Source of the DNA: Solilutibacter tolerans
GTDB lineage: Bacteria > Pseudomonadota > Gammaproteobacteria > Xanthomonadales > Xanthomonadaceae
Assembly: GCF_900155935.1 (NCBI RefSeq)
Contig: NZ_FTLW01000004.1
Coordinates: 349,677 to 413,676 of the forward strand
Length of the DNA stretch: 64,000 nucleotides
Direction of reading: 5' to 3'
Every line of letters begins with the position of its first letter. Positions within the stretch are counted from its first letter, which is position 1. A program made the translations under genes and the position numbers. The notes beneath the pieces were generated by a model. It ran no database searches, was not told where the DNA came from, and saw nothing but the letters and a program-made list of their open reading frames with translations. Positions 31,371 through 44,756 of the stretch are shown piece after piece.

Positions 31371-32663
31371 TCATCCGAACCACTGCGACCATGGCAGGTG
31401 GAACAGGCCGTACAGGATCAGCCCGGCCAAGCCGCCAATGAGCGTGCCGTTCAAGCGGATGAACTGCAGGTCGCGGCCGACGGCGCGCTCGATCTCGTCG
31501 ACCATCTCGGTGGTGTCCCAGCTCTCCACGGTCTGGCGGATGTAAGCGGGCGCCACCATGCGAATCTGGTCGGCCAGATGCTCGGCGGCGATGCGCATCT
31601 GCGCGTTGGCGGCCTCTTGCCACACAGGGTCTTCGCGCAGGCGGCGGCCCAAGCGCTCGGCATAGGCGCGGAAATGGGTGAAGGTCCGGGAGTCGTCGCC
31701 CGCCAGATCGTCATGCAGCCATTGGCGCAGGCGTTGCCAGAGGTCGCGGGCGTACTCCTGCACCAGCTGGCTGTCGACGAATTCGCGCTTCCAGCCATCG
31801 ACCTTGGCCTGGAAGTCCGGGTCTTCCTCCAGCTTCACCAGCAGGCGTTCGGCCTCGGCGGCGTAGCGGTGGCGCAGCGGGTGGTCGGCATCGCTCAAGA
31901 CCAGCTGGACTTCATCGACGATCGCGTTGGCGAGCTTGGTCGAGAGCGCCTCGCCCAGCGCGTCGGTGTAGTCCAGCTTGTCGGTGAGCCAAGTCAGCTT
32001 GGGAAATTCCCGACGCGCCATCGCCACCATTTTTTCGGTGATAAAGCCGCGTACCTCGGGCTTATCCAGCCAGCCCGCTATCTGCGACAGGCCGGCATTG
32101 AGCAGGCGTTGATGATGCTGCCCCGCGGTCAGTGCGCGGGTCAGGCGGGCGGCGGTTCCCGCGGCATCCCAGGCCAGCAGTTGGCGATGCACGAGGCCGA
32201 GCACCTCGCGCTCGATCAGGGGCGAGTCCAGCGATTTCAGCGATTCCGCGGCCCAGCCTTGCAGCTGCTTTGACAAGCCGTTGAGGCGCTCAGGCTCGCC
32301 GAGGAATTCGCCCAGCTGGCGCGCCGGGTTCCATGCATCGAGCCGCTGCAGCAGTTGCTCGCGGGCAAGGAAGTTGTCGACCAGGAAATCCGCCAGCGCA
32401 TCCGCGATACGCAGTTTGTTACGCGGGATGATCGCGGTATGCGGGATCGGCAGGCCCAGCGGATGGCGGAACAGTGCGACGACCGCGAACCAGTCCGCCA
32501 GCGCGCCGATGGTGGCGGCCTCGGCAAACGCCCCCACCCAGCCCCAGATGCCTTGCCGGCCCATCACGTGCGACAGCACCAACAAGGCGATCGCGCCGAG
32601 CAGGCAGCCCAGCGCAATGGCTTTCATGCGGTCGAGGCGGCGGGTGCGGTCGGGCAAGCTCAT
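31371..32663 (-). CDS. DUF445 family membrane protein (YjiN-like)
   Basis: A 430-residue protein with two N-terminal membrane segments (LGCLLGAIALLVLSHVMG and AFAEAATIGALADWFAVVAL), a long helical body, and one C-terminal membrane segment before the end (LIGGLAGLILYGLFHLP). The strongly conserved GALADWFAVVALFRHPLGLP-type block identifies DUF445. Function is unknown. It lies 54 bases after trxB in the same direction, with a small GC hairpin (32684-32700) between them. Confidence 0.88.
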   Translation of the reverse strand: MSLPDRTRRLDRMKAIALGCLLGAIALLVLSHVMGRQGIWGWVGAFAEAATIGALADWFAVVALFRHPLGLPIPHTAIIPRNKLRIADALADFLVDNFLAREQLLQRLDAWNPARQLGEFLGEPERLNGLSKQLQGWAAESLKSLDSPLIEREVLGLVHRQLLAWDAAGTAARLTRALTAGQHHQRLLNAGLSQIAGWLDKPEVRGFITEKMVAMARREFPKLTWLTDKLDYTDALGEALSTKLANAIVDEVQLVLSDADHPLRHRYAAEAERLLVKLEEDPDFQAKVDGWKREFVDSQLVQEYARDLWQRLRQWLHDDLAGDDSRTFTHFRAYAERLGRRLREDPVWQEAANAQMRIAAEHLADQIRMVAPAYIRQTVESWDTTEMVDEIERAVGRDLQFIRLNGTLIGGLAGLILYGLFHLPWSQWFG

Positions 32664-32717
32664 CGGGAGACAGCTTGCCCGGTCGCGGGTTCAGCCCGCG
32701 TCATCGCCAGCAATCGA

Positions 32718-33791
<1,074 letters not shown>

Positions 33792-33816
33792 TCAATAGGA
33801 TCCATAGGAAAATCCC

Positions 33817-34884
33817 ATGCGTATCGGTGTACCCAAGGAAACCAAGACTCTCGAAGGGCGCGTTGCGCTCGTGCCCGCCGCTGCCGGCGACCTGGTCAAG
33901 CGCGGCCACGAGGTCTGGATCGAGAAGGACGCGGGCGTGAAGTCCGGCTTCAAGGATTCGCAGTACACGGACCTCGGCGTCAAGATCGCCAAGGACGCCG
34001 CCGAGCTGTACGAGAAGGGCGAGCTGATCGTGAAAGTGAAGGAGCCGATCGCTGGCGATCTGGCCTTGCTGCGCAAGGATCACCTGCTGTTCTGCTACCT
34101 GCACTTGGCCGCAGAGCCGGCGTTGACCCGCCAGCTGCTCGACATCGGCCTGACCGGCGTTGCCTTCGAGACCGTGGAGCTGCCGAACGGCGACCTGCCG
34201 CTGCTCGCGCCGATGTCGGTAATCGCCGGCAAGATCGGCGTGCAGGTCGGCACGCATTTGCTCCACCAGCCGATGGGCGGCAAGGGCAAGCTGCTGGGTG
34301 GCCTCGCCTCGACCGAGCGCGGCAAAGTGGTGGTGTTCGGTGCTGGCCAGGCCGGCCGCGCGTCGGCAGAGCTGGCTGCGGCGGGTGGTGCCAATGTGGT
34401 GGTGTTTGAGATGCGCCCGGATCGTCTGGAAGAGGCAATGAACATCGGCCCGAACGTCACCGCGCTGTACCCCTACGCGGACGTGGTGGCGAAGGAAGTC
34501 GCCTCGGCGGACCTTGTGATCGGCGCGGTGCTGGTCACGGGCGCCGCCGCGCCGAAGGTGATGACCCGCGAGATGCTGAAGGGCATGGAAGACGGCAGCG
34601 TCGTCGTCGATATCGCCATCGACCAGGGCGGTTGCTTCGAGACCTCGCGCCCGACCACCTGGAAAGAGCCGACCTATGTGGAAGAGGGCGTGACCCACTT
34701 CTGCGTGACCAACATGCCGGGCGCGGTGCCGCAGACCAGCTCGCAGGCGATCTGCGCGGCCATCCTGCCGTGGGTGAACAAGCTGGCCTCGGGCGACTGG
34801 CGCGGCAACGAGGCGCTGGTGAAGGGCATCAATGTCGAAGGCGGCAAGCTAGTCCATCCCGCCCTGTTGGACATGAAGATCTAA
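33817..34884 (+). CDS. ald: Alanine dehydrogenase
   Basis: NAD-dependent interconversion of L-alanine with pyruvate and ammonia. The 355-residue protein starts [18 protein letters not shown], the family signature with the pyruvate-binding Arg. His in YLHLAAEP and the nucleotide-binding [17 protein letters not shown] are present, as is [15 protein letters not shown] near the end. AGGA and a further purine-rich stretch precede the ATG. A good terminator follows. Confidence 0.96.
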   Translation: MRIGVPKETKTLEGRVALVPAAAGDLVKRGHEVWIEKDAGVKSGFKDSQYTDLGVKIAKDAAELYEKGELIVKVKEPIAGDLALLRKDHLLFCYLHLAAEPALTRQLLDIGLTGVAFETVELPNGDLPLLAPMSVIAGKIGVQVGTHLLHQPMGGKGKLLGGLASTERGKVVVFGAGQAGRASAELAAAGGANVVVFEMRPDRLEEAMNIGPNVTALYPYADVVAKEVASADLVIGAVLVTGAAAPKVMTREMLKGMEDGSVVVDIAIDQGGCFETSRPTTWKEPTYVEEGVTHFCVTNMPGAVPQTSSQAICAAILPWVNKLASGDWRGNEALVKGINVEGGKLVHPALLDMKI

Positions 34885-34890
34885 GGTCTA

Positions 34891-34937
34891 CAAGGGTCGA
34901 TGTTGCATACTATGCCGCATCGACCCTTGATTTGTTT
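34891..34937 (+). terminator. Rho-independent terminator after ald
   Basis: CAAGGGTCGATG (34891-34902) and CATCGACCCTTG (34918-34929) are a perfect 12-bp inverted repeat with a 15-base loop, followed by ATTTGTTTTTG. Confidence 0.85.
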
Positions 34938-34983
34938 TTGAAAATCAATAAGCTGCGAATAAAACCGAAGGCAAAACATCACG

Positions 34984-37353
<2,370 letters not shown>

Positions 37354-37362
37354 CTCCGGAAT

Positions 37363-37412
37363 CTGAATGGCGGATGCCGATGGTGCTGTATTCACATCCC
37401 CATTCAGTTTCT
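37363..37412 (+). terminator. Hairpin after ftsK
   Basis: CTGAATGG (37363-37370) pairs with CCATTCAG (37400-37407), and GGATG with CATCC inside it across a one-base bulge. TTTCTTG follows. A moderate terminator between ftsK and lolA. Confidence 0.5.
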
Positions 37413-37455
37413 TGCGGGCAGACTCGACCTCAATGAAACCCGTGGAGTTGCACCC

Positions 37456-38094
37456 ATGAAAGCAGCACGCATTCACAAGATCGGATTCAGCGGCCTTTCC
37501 ATCGCCTTGGCGCTGGCAAGCGGCAGTGCTTGGGCCGACGCCCGCGCGCAGCTCGATACCTTCACCCAAGGCCTGAAGACACTCGATGGCGGCTTCACCC
37601 AGCAGGTCTACGATCAGAAGGGTCGCTTGAAGGAATCTTCAGCCGGCAAGGTGTCGATGTCATCGCCCAACCTGTTTCGCTGGCAGTACGTGAAGCCGTA
37701 CCAGCAGCTGATCGTCGCGGATGGCAAGACCGTGTGGATCTACGAGCCCGACCTGCAGCAAGTCAGTAAGCGTCCGCAGGGGATCGAGGAGCAATCCAGT
37801 CCGCTCGCCGCGTTGGTGGACCGCAGCAAGCTGGACAAGCAGTTCAACGTCGCCGATGGCGGGCAGAACGGCGGTCTGGAGTGGCTCACCCTGACACCCA
37901 AAACCAAGGCCGGGGCCAGCTTCGAGAATGCACAACTGGGTTTCAACCAGCGCGGGCTGGCCAAGGTCGTCATCACCGATGGACTGGGCCAGCGCACCGA
38001 GATGAACTTCGGTACGTGGAAGCGCAATGCACGCTTGCCCGCATCGAGCTTTCGCTTCAGCCCGCCCAAGGGCGTGGATGTAATCGGCCAGTAA
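37456..38094 (+). CDS. lolA: Outer-membrane lipoprotein carrier protein LolA
   Basis: Periplasmic chaperone carrying lipoproteins from LolCDE to LolB. The 212-residue precursor has a Sec signal peptide (residues 1-27, GSAWA cleavage). The mature part has the LolA pattern TLDGGFTQQVYDQKGRLKES, then SSPNLFRWQYVKPYQQLIVA and a DGKTVWIYEPDLQQV strand. The ftsK-lolA-rarA order is widely conserved; here an extra secreted-protein gene sits before rarA. A GNRA-type tetraloop terminator follows. Confidence 0.96.
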   Translation: MKAARIHKIGFSGLSIALALASGSAWADARAQLDTFTQGLKTLDGGFTQQVYDQKGRLKESSAGKVSMSSPNLFRWQYVKPYQQLIVADGKTVWIYEPDLQQVSKRPQGIEEQSSPLAALVDRSKLDKQFNVADGGQNGGLEWLTLTPKTKAGASFENAQLGFNQRGLAKVVITDGLGQRTEMNFGTWKRNARLPASSFRFSPPKGVDVIGQ

Positions 38095-38122
38095 ACGTTT
38101 GCCGACGAAATGAGAGGGGAAG

Positions 38123-38145
38123 AGGCGGCTTCGGCCGCCTTTTTC
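38123..38145 (+). terminator. Rho-independent terminator after lolA
   Basis: AGGCGGC (38123-38129), TTCG loop, GCCGCCT (38134-38140), then TTTTTCG. A compact UUCG-loop terminator. Confidence 0.9.
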
Positions 38146-38247
38146 GTCCATGCGTTTCAACCGTGTTCAGTCCCGGCGCATTCGAATCACGGCCAGTCCA
38201 CGCCTTCGTGCTGAAACTAATCACACACCACGACATCGTGCGCCTCC

Positions 38248-39000
38248 ATGCAAACCAAGACCCTCCTCCTGTTGTCTGGCCTGATTGCTGCGTCCACTGC
38301 CTTGATCAGTCACGCCGATGCGACGCCTGCGTCGAAGGGCACGCGTCCGGTAATGACGGTGCAGGCACAGCCAATCCGCGAGACAGCCAACCCGACATCA
38401 CGTACCGAGGGGCGTGAAGCTGCGGAGAGTGCTTTGGCGGGCGCGTTGGTCGGTATTGCCACCGATCAATTCGAAGGCGAGCGCATCGAGTTGATGCTCG
38501 ACACGGTTGACATGGATGCCGTCAGCCCGCGAGACCGCAAGGTTACCGGTACCGGCTTGCTGAAAGTCGGCAACGACCTGGAATGGCTGCCGTTCCGTTA
38601 TCGCGCTTTGTACGACACTGAAACACAAACCGCCGGCTGGGCCAGCATCACTTTGGGCAATCACGATGCAGGCGGCGAGGAAGTGGCGCTGCACGACACC
38701 GTGTTGACGACCCTGTCCGATGCCACCAGCGACAAGATGCGCAACGAATTTCCGCAGCAAGCGGTGGCACTCGATTGGTCTACCGCGCAGCGCCTGAATT
38801 CTGGCCGCTACCAGCGCTACCTGGTCCATGGTGCCGCCCGTTTCGATGCCCAAGAACCGACGCAGCTTCTGGTGGAAGGCCTCTATGACCCACTGCGCAA
38901 GCGCTGGGTGAGCGTCAATTACGAATTGGGCAACACCGGCCATTGGGTGTTCGGCGATGGCACGACTGCCACCCTGGTGCCAGTCTCAGAGGACCGCTAA
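38248..39000 (+). CDS. Secreted protein of unknown function
   Basis: A 250-residue protein with a Sec signal peptide (residues 1-23, ISHADA). The mature part is beta-rich with no Cys pair, lipobox or membrane segment. No family recognised. It lies between the lolA terminator and rarA, so it is probably expressed from its own promoter in the ~105-base gap. The clean N-terminal signal and steady codon use support a real gene. Confidence 0.8.
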   Translation: MQTKTLLLLSGLIAASTALISHADATPASKGTRPVMTVQAQPIRETANPTSRTEGREAAESALAGALVGIATDQFEGERIELMLDTVDMDAVSPRDRKVTGTGLLKVGNDLEWLPFRYRALYDTETQTAGWASITLGNHDAGGEEVALHDTVLTTLSDATSDKMRNEFPQQAVALDWSTAQRLNSGRYQRYLVHGAARFDAQEPTQLLVEGLYDPLRKRWVSVNYELGNTGHWVFGDGTTATLVPVSEDR

Positions 39001-39144
39001 GTCTGTTTCACCCTGTCACCCGCTTGACGCATGGTCGATACTGACTGCTCCCCCGGAATTTGATCGGAGCGCAGCTCACCCGTGGCATCACCACGACACC
39101 CCTCTGCCCACACGCCTGACCTGTTGACACAGGAAGGAGCCGAC

Positions 39145-40449
39145 ATGCGCCCCTTGGCCGAGCGCATGCGTCCACGCACCCTCGATGAGATGGTGGGGCA
39201 AAAGCGGCTACTGGGGCAGGGCAGTGCGCTGCGCCGGGCGATCGAAGGCGGGCATGTCCATTCGATGATCCTGTGGGGGCCACCCGGCTGCGGCAAGACG
39301 ACGCTCGCCTTGCTGCTGGCGCAGTATGCCGAGGCCCAATTCATTGCGATCTCCGCGGTGATGTCGGGCCTGCCGGAAGTGCGCAAGGTGCTGGCCGAAG
39401 CCGACCAGCGCTTCCATGCCGGCATCCGCACCGTGCTGTTTGTCGATGAGGTGCATCGCTTCAACAAGGTGCAGCAGGATGCGTTCCTGCCGTTCATCGA
39501 ACGCGGCAGTATCCTTTTCATCGGTGCCACGACCGAGAATCCATCGTTCGAACTCAATTCCGCTTTGCTGTCCCGTTGCCGCGTGCATGTGATGGAGGCG
39601 GTTTCGACCGATGACATCACCGCCGCATTGCAACGTGCTTTGGGCGATGAGCATCGTGGGCTCGGCGGGCGCAACATCGATATCGCCCCGGATGACCTGC
39701 GTGCGATCGCAACCGCGGCCGATGGTGATGTCAGGCGTGCGTTGACCTTGCTGGAAATCGCGGCGGAATTGGTGGGTGAAAATACCGATGCGGACGACAA
39801 GCCGCTGGGCCGCGACCTCATCGAACAAGTACTCGCCGATCGCACCCGCCGCTTCGACAAAGGCGGCGAGCAGTTCTACGACCAGATCAGCGCCCTGCAT
39901 AAATCCGTTCGCAGCTCCAATCCGGATGCCGCCTTGTATTGGTTCGCGCGCATGATCGATGGGGGCTGCGATCCCATTTACCTCGCCCGACGCCTGACGC
40001 GCATGGCGGTGGAAGACATTGGCCTCGCGGACCCGCGCGCGCTATCCATGGCCACCGAAGCCTGGGACGCCTACGATCGATTGGGTTCGCCCGAAGGCGA
40101 ACTCGCCTTGGCGCAAGTGGTGATCTATCTCGCCAGTACCGCCAAATCCAATGCGGCTTACATGGCCTGGAACAACGCGAAGGGCGACGTGCGCAAGTAC
40201 GGCACGCAGGAAGTCCCCCTACATATCCGCAATGCCCCCACCAAGCTGATGAAGGAGCTCGGCTACGGCAATGACTACCAATACGACCACGATGCCGAAG
40301 GTGGCGTCGCGCTGGACCAGACCGGTTTTCCCGATGCCATGGGCGAGCGTGTCTATTACCAACCGGTGGCACGCGGGATGGAAATCAAGTTGAAGGACAA
40401 GCTCGACAAGCTGCGCGCCGCACGCGAGGCAGCACGCAAGGACGGCTGA
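39145..40449 (+). CDS. rarA: Replication-associated recombination protein A (RarA/MgsA)
   Basis: AAA+ ATPase related to clamp loaders that acts at stalled replication forks. Walker A is [14 protein letters not shown], Walker B is [20 protein letters not shown], and sensor 1 is [19 protein letters not shown]. The C-terminal tetramerisation part has AMYMAWNN-like sequence ([18 protein letters not shown]). ATG at 39145 has GGAG 5 bases upstream and gives [23 protein letters not shown] at 39082 would add 21 residues, and since family members usually have a short N-terminal extension it cannot be excluded. Confidence 0.95.
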   Translation: MRPLAERMRPRTLDEMVGQKRLLGQGSALRRAIEGGHVHSMILWGPPGCGKTTLALLLAQYAEAQFIAISAVMSGLPEVRKVLAEADQRFHAGIRTVLFVDEVHRFNKVQQDAFLPFIERGSILFIGATTENPSFELNSALLSRCRVHVMEAVSTDDITAALQRALGDEHRGLGGRNIDIAPDDLRAIATAADGDVRRALTLLEIAAELVGENTDADDKPLGRDLIEQVLADRTRRFDKGGEQFYDQISALHKSVRSSNPDAALYWFARMIDGGCDPIYLARRLTRMAVEDIGLADPRALSMATEAWDAYDRLGSPEGELALAQVVIYLASTAKSNAAYMAWNNAKGDVRKYGTQEVPLHIRNAPTKLMKELGYGNDYQYDHDAEGGVALDQTGFPDAMGERVYYQPVARGMEIKLKDKLDKLRAAREAARKDG

Positions 40450-40489
40450 GCCGCTAGACTGGCGCACATCACCGATACCCCTGCCTGCC

Positions 40490-41383
40490 TTGCATCCCCT
40501 CGATTATCTCGAAGCCGAAAGCCTGCACATCCTGCGCGAAGTCGCAGCGGAATCTCGTCGTCCCGTCTTGCTGTACTCGGTCGGCAAGGACAGCGCGGTG
40601 CTGCTGCATTTGTTGCAAAAGGCCTTTCATCCGGGCAAAGCACCGATCCCGTTGCTGCATGTCGATACCGGCTGGAAGTTTCGCGAGATGATCGAATTTC
40701 GTGACCGGCGCGCCGCAGAAACCGGCCTGGAACTGCGCGTGCACATGAACCCCGATGGCGTGGCCGCAGGCGTGGGCCCAATCAGCCACGGCGCTTCGGT
40801 GCATACCGAGATCATGAAGACCGATGCGCTCAAGCAAGCACTGGACCAATATCAAATCGATGCGGCCATAGGCGGCGCACGCCGCGACGAGGAAAAGTCC
40901 CGCGCCAAGGAGCGTGTTTTCAGCTTTCGCGACCAGAACCATCGCTGGGATCCGCGCCAGCAGCGTCCAGAGTTGTGGGCGCTCTACAACACGCGGGTGA
41001 ACCCAGGCGAGTCGATGCGCGTGTTTCCCTTGTCGAACTGGACCGAGCTGGATGTATGGGAGTACATCCGCCGCGAAAATATCCCGGTGCCTTCCTTGTA
41101 CTTCGCGAAGGAGCGTCCGGTCGTCGAGCGTAACGGCACCCTGATCGTGGTGGATGACGAGCGCCTGCCAATCAAGCCTGGCGAAGTGCCTCAGATGCGG
41201 AAAGTCCGCTTCCGCACGCTGGGCTGTTATCCACTCACCGGCGCGATCGAATCCGATGCAGACAGTCTCGACGCCATCATCGAAGAAATGGAGCACAGCA
41301 CGCAGTCCGAACGGCAGGGCAGGCTGATCGACCAAGACCCGACCGCTTCGATGGAGCGCAAGAAGCGCGAGGGCTATTTCTGA
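40490..41383 (+). CDS. cysD: Sulfate adenylyltransferase subunit 2
   Basis: With CysN forms APS from sulfate and ATP, the first step of sulfate assimilation. The 297-residue protein has the PP-loop [40 protein letters not shown] and the C-terminal [15 protein letters not shown]. The start shown is TTG at 40490 with no good ribosome site; it lies 40 bases after rarA. cysNC begins at the base that completes the stop. Confidence 0.95.
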   Translation: MHPLDYLEAESLHILREVAAESRRPVLLYSVGKDSAVLLHLLQKAFHPGKAPIPLLHVDTGWKFREMIEFRDRRAAETGLELRVHMNPDGVAAGVGPISHGASVHTEIMKTDALKQALDQYQIDAAIGGARRDEEKSRAKERVFSFRDQNHRWDPRQQRPELWALYNTRVNPGESMRVFPLSNWTELDVWEYIRRENIPVPSLYFAKERPVVERNGTLIVVDDERLPIKPGEVPQMRKVRFRTLGCYPLTGAIESDADSLDAIIEEMEHSTQSERQGRLIDQDPTASMERKKREGYF

Positions 41384-43227
41384 TGTCGGCCAAGATAGAC
41401 ACCACGCCCGACCTGCTGCGTTTCATTACCTGCGGCAGCGTTGACGATGGCAAGAGCACCTTGATCGGGCGGTTGCTGCGTGACAGTCGGCAACTGGCCG
41501 ACGATCAGCTCACCACCCTTGCATCTGATAGTCGTCGTCTCGGCACGCAAGGCGATGACATCGATTATGCGCTCCTGGTCGACGGGCTGGATGCGGAGCG
41601 AGAGCAGGGCATCACCATCGATGTTGCCTACCGTCATTTCCGTACACCCAATCGACGCTTCATCGTTGCTGATTGTCCCGGCCATGTGCAGTACACCCGC
41701 AACATGGCGACCGGCGCTTCTACCGCGGACCTGGCCATCGTGCTGGTGGATGCACGCAAGGGCTTGCTGCCGCAGACACGCCGACACAGCTGGATCGTGC
41801 ATCTTTTCGGCATCCGACAGGTCATCGTTGCCGTCAACAAGATGGACTTGGTTGATTACGACGAAACCATTTTTCGCACTATCGAGAACGAGTACCACGC
41901 ACTGGCCGAGACACTGGGAATCCACTCGATCACCGCCATCCCCGTCTCGGCCTTGCGTGGCGACAACTTGATCGCGACATCGGCGCACACGCCGTGGTAC
42001 ACCGGCCCCAGTTTGCTGCAAGCACTTGAAGATGCAGCGCCGTCCAACCCATCGGCAAGCGGCGAGGGTTTTCATCTCCCGGTGCAATGGGTCAATCGGT
42101 CGAGCTCTGATTTCCGTGGATACGCCGGCACGCTTAGTGGCGGCATCGTCAACACGGGTGACGAGGTCGTCGTGCTGCCCAGCGGCAAGCGCACACGGCT
42201 GGCGCGTATCGTCACCGCCGATAGCGATTTGACCTCATCCGAAGCAGGGCAGGCCATCACCGTCACTCTGGAAGACGAGATCGATGTCGCACGTGGTGAT
42301 GTGATCGCCAGCACCCGCAACCCACCAGAAGTGGCCGATCAATTCGCTGTGCATCTGTTGTGGATGAACGAGGCCCCCTTGCTGCCAGGCCGCAGTTACT
42401 GGCTCAAGATCGGTGCGCGTACCGTCGCGGCCAGTGTCACCGAAATCAAGCATCGCATCGATGTGGACACGCAAGCCGAACTTGCCGCCCGCGAAATCGG
42501 CCTTAACGAAGTCGCTGTCTGCAACCTATCCCTGGCCGAGGCCATTCCGTTCACGCCCTATGCGCAAGATCGCACACTCGGCGGCTTCATTTTGATCGAT
42601 CGCCAAAGCAACGCAACCGTGGCTGCCGGCACGATTGATTTCGCGCTACGACGCGCAGCCAATATCCACTGGCAAGCGATCAGCATCGACCAGCACGTGC
42701 GCGCATCCAGCCTGGGGCAAGTGCCGCGATGCGTCTGGTTCACCGGCCTGTCCGGATCCGGCAAGTCCACCATCGCCAACCTGGTCGAAAAGAAGCTGCA
42801 AGCGCTGGGCAAGCACGCCTACATTCTTGATGGCGACAACGTCCGTCACGGACTCAATCGTGATCTGGGCTTCACCGACGCAGACCGGGTCGAGAATATT
42901 CGACGCGTGGCCGAGGTTGCCAAACTGATGACCGACGCGGGTTTGATTGTGCTGGTGAGCTTCATCTCGCCGTTCCGCGCGGAACGCAGGCTGGCACGAG
43001 CGCTCTTTGGCGAAGGCGAGTTCATCGAGGTATTCGTTGACACACCGTTGGAAGTCGCCGAATCGCGCGATTCCAAGGGCCTGTACGCCAAAGCCCGCGC
43101 CGGCCAGATTCCCAACTTCACCGGGATTGATTCGCCGTACGAAGCACCGGAGGCAGCCGAATTGAACCTGGATACGGTCAATCAGTCTGCGGAAAGCTTG
43201 GCAGAGCAGGTCGTAGGGAGACTCTAA
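41383..43227 (+). CDS. cysNC: Bifunctional sulfate adenylyltransferase subunit 1 / APS kinase
   Basis: A fusion of CysN GTPase and CysC kinase. Residues 1-430 are the EF-Tu-like CysN: P-loop [36 protein letters not shown]. Residues ~445-614 are APS kinase with P-loop [13 protein letters not shown] and [15 protein letters not shown]. It makes PAPS from APS directly after the CysD step. The ATG shares a base with the cysD stop. The last two bases of its TAA stop are the first two of the 24-bp island repeat, so the island begins exactly at the gene end. Confidence 0.96.
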   Translation: MSAKIDTTPDLLRFITCGSVDDGKSTLIGRLLRDSRQLADDQLTTLASDSRRLGTQGDDIDYALLVDGLDAEREQGITIDVAYRHFRTPNRRFIVADCPGHVQYTRNMATGASTADLAIVLVDARKGLLPQTRRHSWIVHLFGIRQVIVAVNKMDLVDYDETIFRTIENEYHALAETLGIHSITAIPVSALRGDNLIATSAHTPWYTGPSLLQALEDAAPSNPSASGEGFHLPVQWVNRSSSDFRGYAGTLSGGIVNTGDEVVVLPSGKRTRLARIVTADSDLTSSEAGQAITVTLEDEIDVARGDVIASTRNPPEVADQFAVHLLWMNEAPLLPGRSYWLKIGARTVAASVTEIKHRIDVDTQAELAAREIGLNEVAVCNLSLAEAIPFTPYAQDRTLGGFILIDRQSNATVAAGTIDFALRRAANIHWQAISIDQHVRASSLGQVPRCVWFTGLSGSGKSTIANLVEKKLQALGKHAYILDGDNVRHGLNRDLGFTDADRVENIRRVAEVAKLMTDAGLIVLVSFISPFRAERRLARALFGEGEFIEVFVDTPLEVAESRDSKGLYAKARAGQIPNFTGIDSPYEAPEAAELNLDTVNQSAESLAEQVVGRL

Positions 43228-43249
43228 CCGGGCTCGGTAAAGCTGTGAC
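43226..43249 (+). repeat. Left terminal inverted repeat of the copper island
   Basis: A 24-bp sequence starting AACCGGGCTCGG and ending AAAGCTGTGAC. It is exactly the reverse complement of 54275-54298. The bases outside it differ at the two ends, and no target duplication could be seen. Confidence 0.85.
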
Positions 43250-43339
43250 TGCGCGATCACGGAACTTTTTCATGTGAATCAACGGTCTTAGGAAAACCAA
43301 ACTTTTCGCGGTGACCAGTTTGATCTGTCACATCGTACC

Positions 43340-43382
43340 CAGTAAAGCTGTGACTTCCCCGGGAGGTCAGCGAAACTGTGAC
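43340..43382 (+). repeat. Paired subterminal repeats, left
   Basis: Two copies of the 15-bp core, CAGTAAAGCTGTGAC (43340-43354) and CAGCGAAACTGTGAC (43368-43382), start 28 bp apart in the same orientation. Both are followed by TTYCCCG-like sequence. Confidence 0.7.
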
Positions 43383-43473
43383 TTTCCCGACCAGCAGTAT
43401 TTCGCCGCAGAACAGTCAAGAATCTGCTCATTCGACATTGGAGAAATGTCTTGAACGATGCGGAAATTGAGCG

Positions 43474-43632
43474 CTACGTCCCTTGGCCCTGGGCCTCCCG
43501 CTTCCAGCGGGTCAGCAGGTTGTCCCGGATACCCAACTCCCTGGCCACCTGGGCACAGCTGACACCGGGCTGGCTGGCCTGCTCAACCGCGCCACGCTTG
43601 AACTCCGCACTGAACTTCCTTCGCTTCGACAT
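43474..43632 (-). pseudogene. IS3-family transposase OrfA remnant
   Basis: A 52-residue reading frame starting MSKRRKFSAEFKRGAVEQAS, a typical N-terminus of IS3-family OrfA with its helix-turn-helix (CAQVARELGIRDNLLTRW). Full OrfA proteins have 90-100 residues. It stops early at 43474 and no OrfB follows. Just upstream, TGTCCGTGAAAACGGGGG near 43670 may be the IS end. It marks an old insertion at the left of the island. Confidence 0.75.
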
Positions 43633-43690
43633 TAACACTCCTCATGGCCTCGACCGGCCTTCTCGTAAGTGTCCGTGAAAACGGGGGTGA

Positions 43691-43843
43691 ACCCGAGTCC
43701 CCGAGGCCTTTCTGTATACAGAAGACGAGCTCCTTGCCAAGCTGCTTTTGAAGTGGAACACCCTGACTATCCGCCAGAAGAGAGACATCCTTAAGGGCAT
43801 CGAGCAGGCTTCGGCTCGATCACGAAAAGCTCCGTCACGTTAA
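43691..43843 (+). pseudogene. C-terminal fragment of an unrecognised protein
   Basis: An open frame from the stop at 43688 to TAA at 43841-43843, encoding about 50 residues with no start, including PEAFLYTEDELLAKLLLKWN and ending ASARSRKAPSR. The charged helical composition looks protein-like. It abuts the IS3 remnant end and is probably the tail of a gene cut by that insertion. No family recognised. Confidence 0.35.
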
Positions 43844-44232
43844 CGCTCATGGCGTCAACTTGGGGTCGGCAGGGAATGCCGGCGCGCTCAAGTGCTGAGG
43901 AGGGGGCATGTGTCTTTTAGAAGCGCACTTCTGATGCGCCCAGACTTCGGTCGTTGAGTCACATGCCGACAGCAGGGTTGGCTTGACCAGACGATTAGGG
44001 GCCGTTATCGAGGGTAGGCGTAGGTCTTACGACTAGAACGTGCTGCAAGCCCCAAACAGACCCTTCTTACTTAGCCGCTTTGCGCAGGATCTGGCGCTAG
44101 GAACGGTGATGGGTACCGATAACCCTCAGTGCAGTTGCTTAACCTGCCAACCGCCCCGATCTCGCTGGAGCATGAGACTTGGTTAACAGTTGGTACACGT
44201 CATCGCCAAGAAAGTGAATTATCATCCAGCCC
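43844..44232. other. Non-coding stretch upstream of copL
   Basis: No gene is supported in these 389 bases. GGTTAAC and several AT-rich tracts occur between 44120 and 44225, and the copper operon promoter should lie here, but no confident -35/-10 pair or dyad could be chosen. Confidence 0.5.
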
Positions 44233-44643
44233 GTGTCAGCTCCCTCACTTCTACTGCGACTGCTCCTGATCGCCATGCTCGTGCTTAACGGCGCGTGGTC
44301 GGCGTTTGCGTCGGTCAGTATGAATCCGGTGATGGAAGAGCAGGCCAGCGAAGTGGCTGCCGCTGTGCAAGTCGACGAAGATTGCGTCGCCCATCACAGC
44401 GCTGAGCATCATTCCGATGCCATATCGATTGAAAAGGCTGGCACTGGGCACGGCGATCATGCCGGTCCCGACTGTTGCAAGTCGTCTGCGTGCCGGTGCG
44501 CCTGCGTGCACGCGTGCGCGAGCGCATTGCCTGCGCGCCTGCATGTTTCGGTGCAACTGGCCTTGGGCCTGGATGTCATGCCGCTGCCCTTAGGGCATCC
44601 GGCACCTGCCTTGCCTCATCTGATCCGACCACCGATCGGCTAA
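44233..44643 (+). CDS. copL: CopL-family metal-binding regulatory protein
   Basis: A 136-residue secreted, His- and Cys-rich protein. The signal peptide covers residues 1-27. Metal-ligand clusters are HHSAEHHSD, HGDHAGPDCC and SACRCACVHACAS. In Xanthomonas and Stenotrophomonas, copL is the first gene of copLAB and is required for copper-induced expression of copA and copB. The size, composition and position before copA match. It starts with GTG and has no clear ribosome site. Confidence 0.85.
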   Translation: MSAPSLLLRLLLIAMLVLNGAWSAFASVSMNPVMEEQASEVAAAVQVDEDCVAHHSAEHHSDAISIEKAGTGHGDHAGPDCCKSSACRCACVHACASALPARLHVSVQLALGLDVMPLPLGHPAPALPHLIRPPIG

Positions 44644-44756
44644 GCGTCCCTAGGCGCCGCAATGGCGCCGTTGGTGTGGTTTGCGTGTCTGATTGGGCCA
44701 GCCACCCGCTCTGTACCACCGCCTACCGGTGGCAACACGACGCTTGGAGCATTTTC

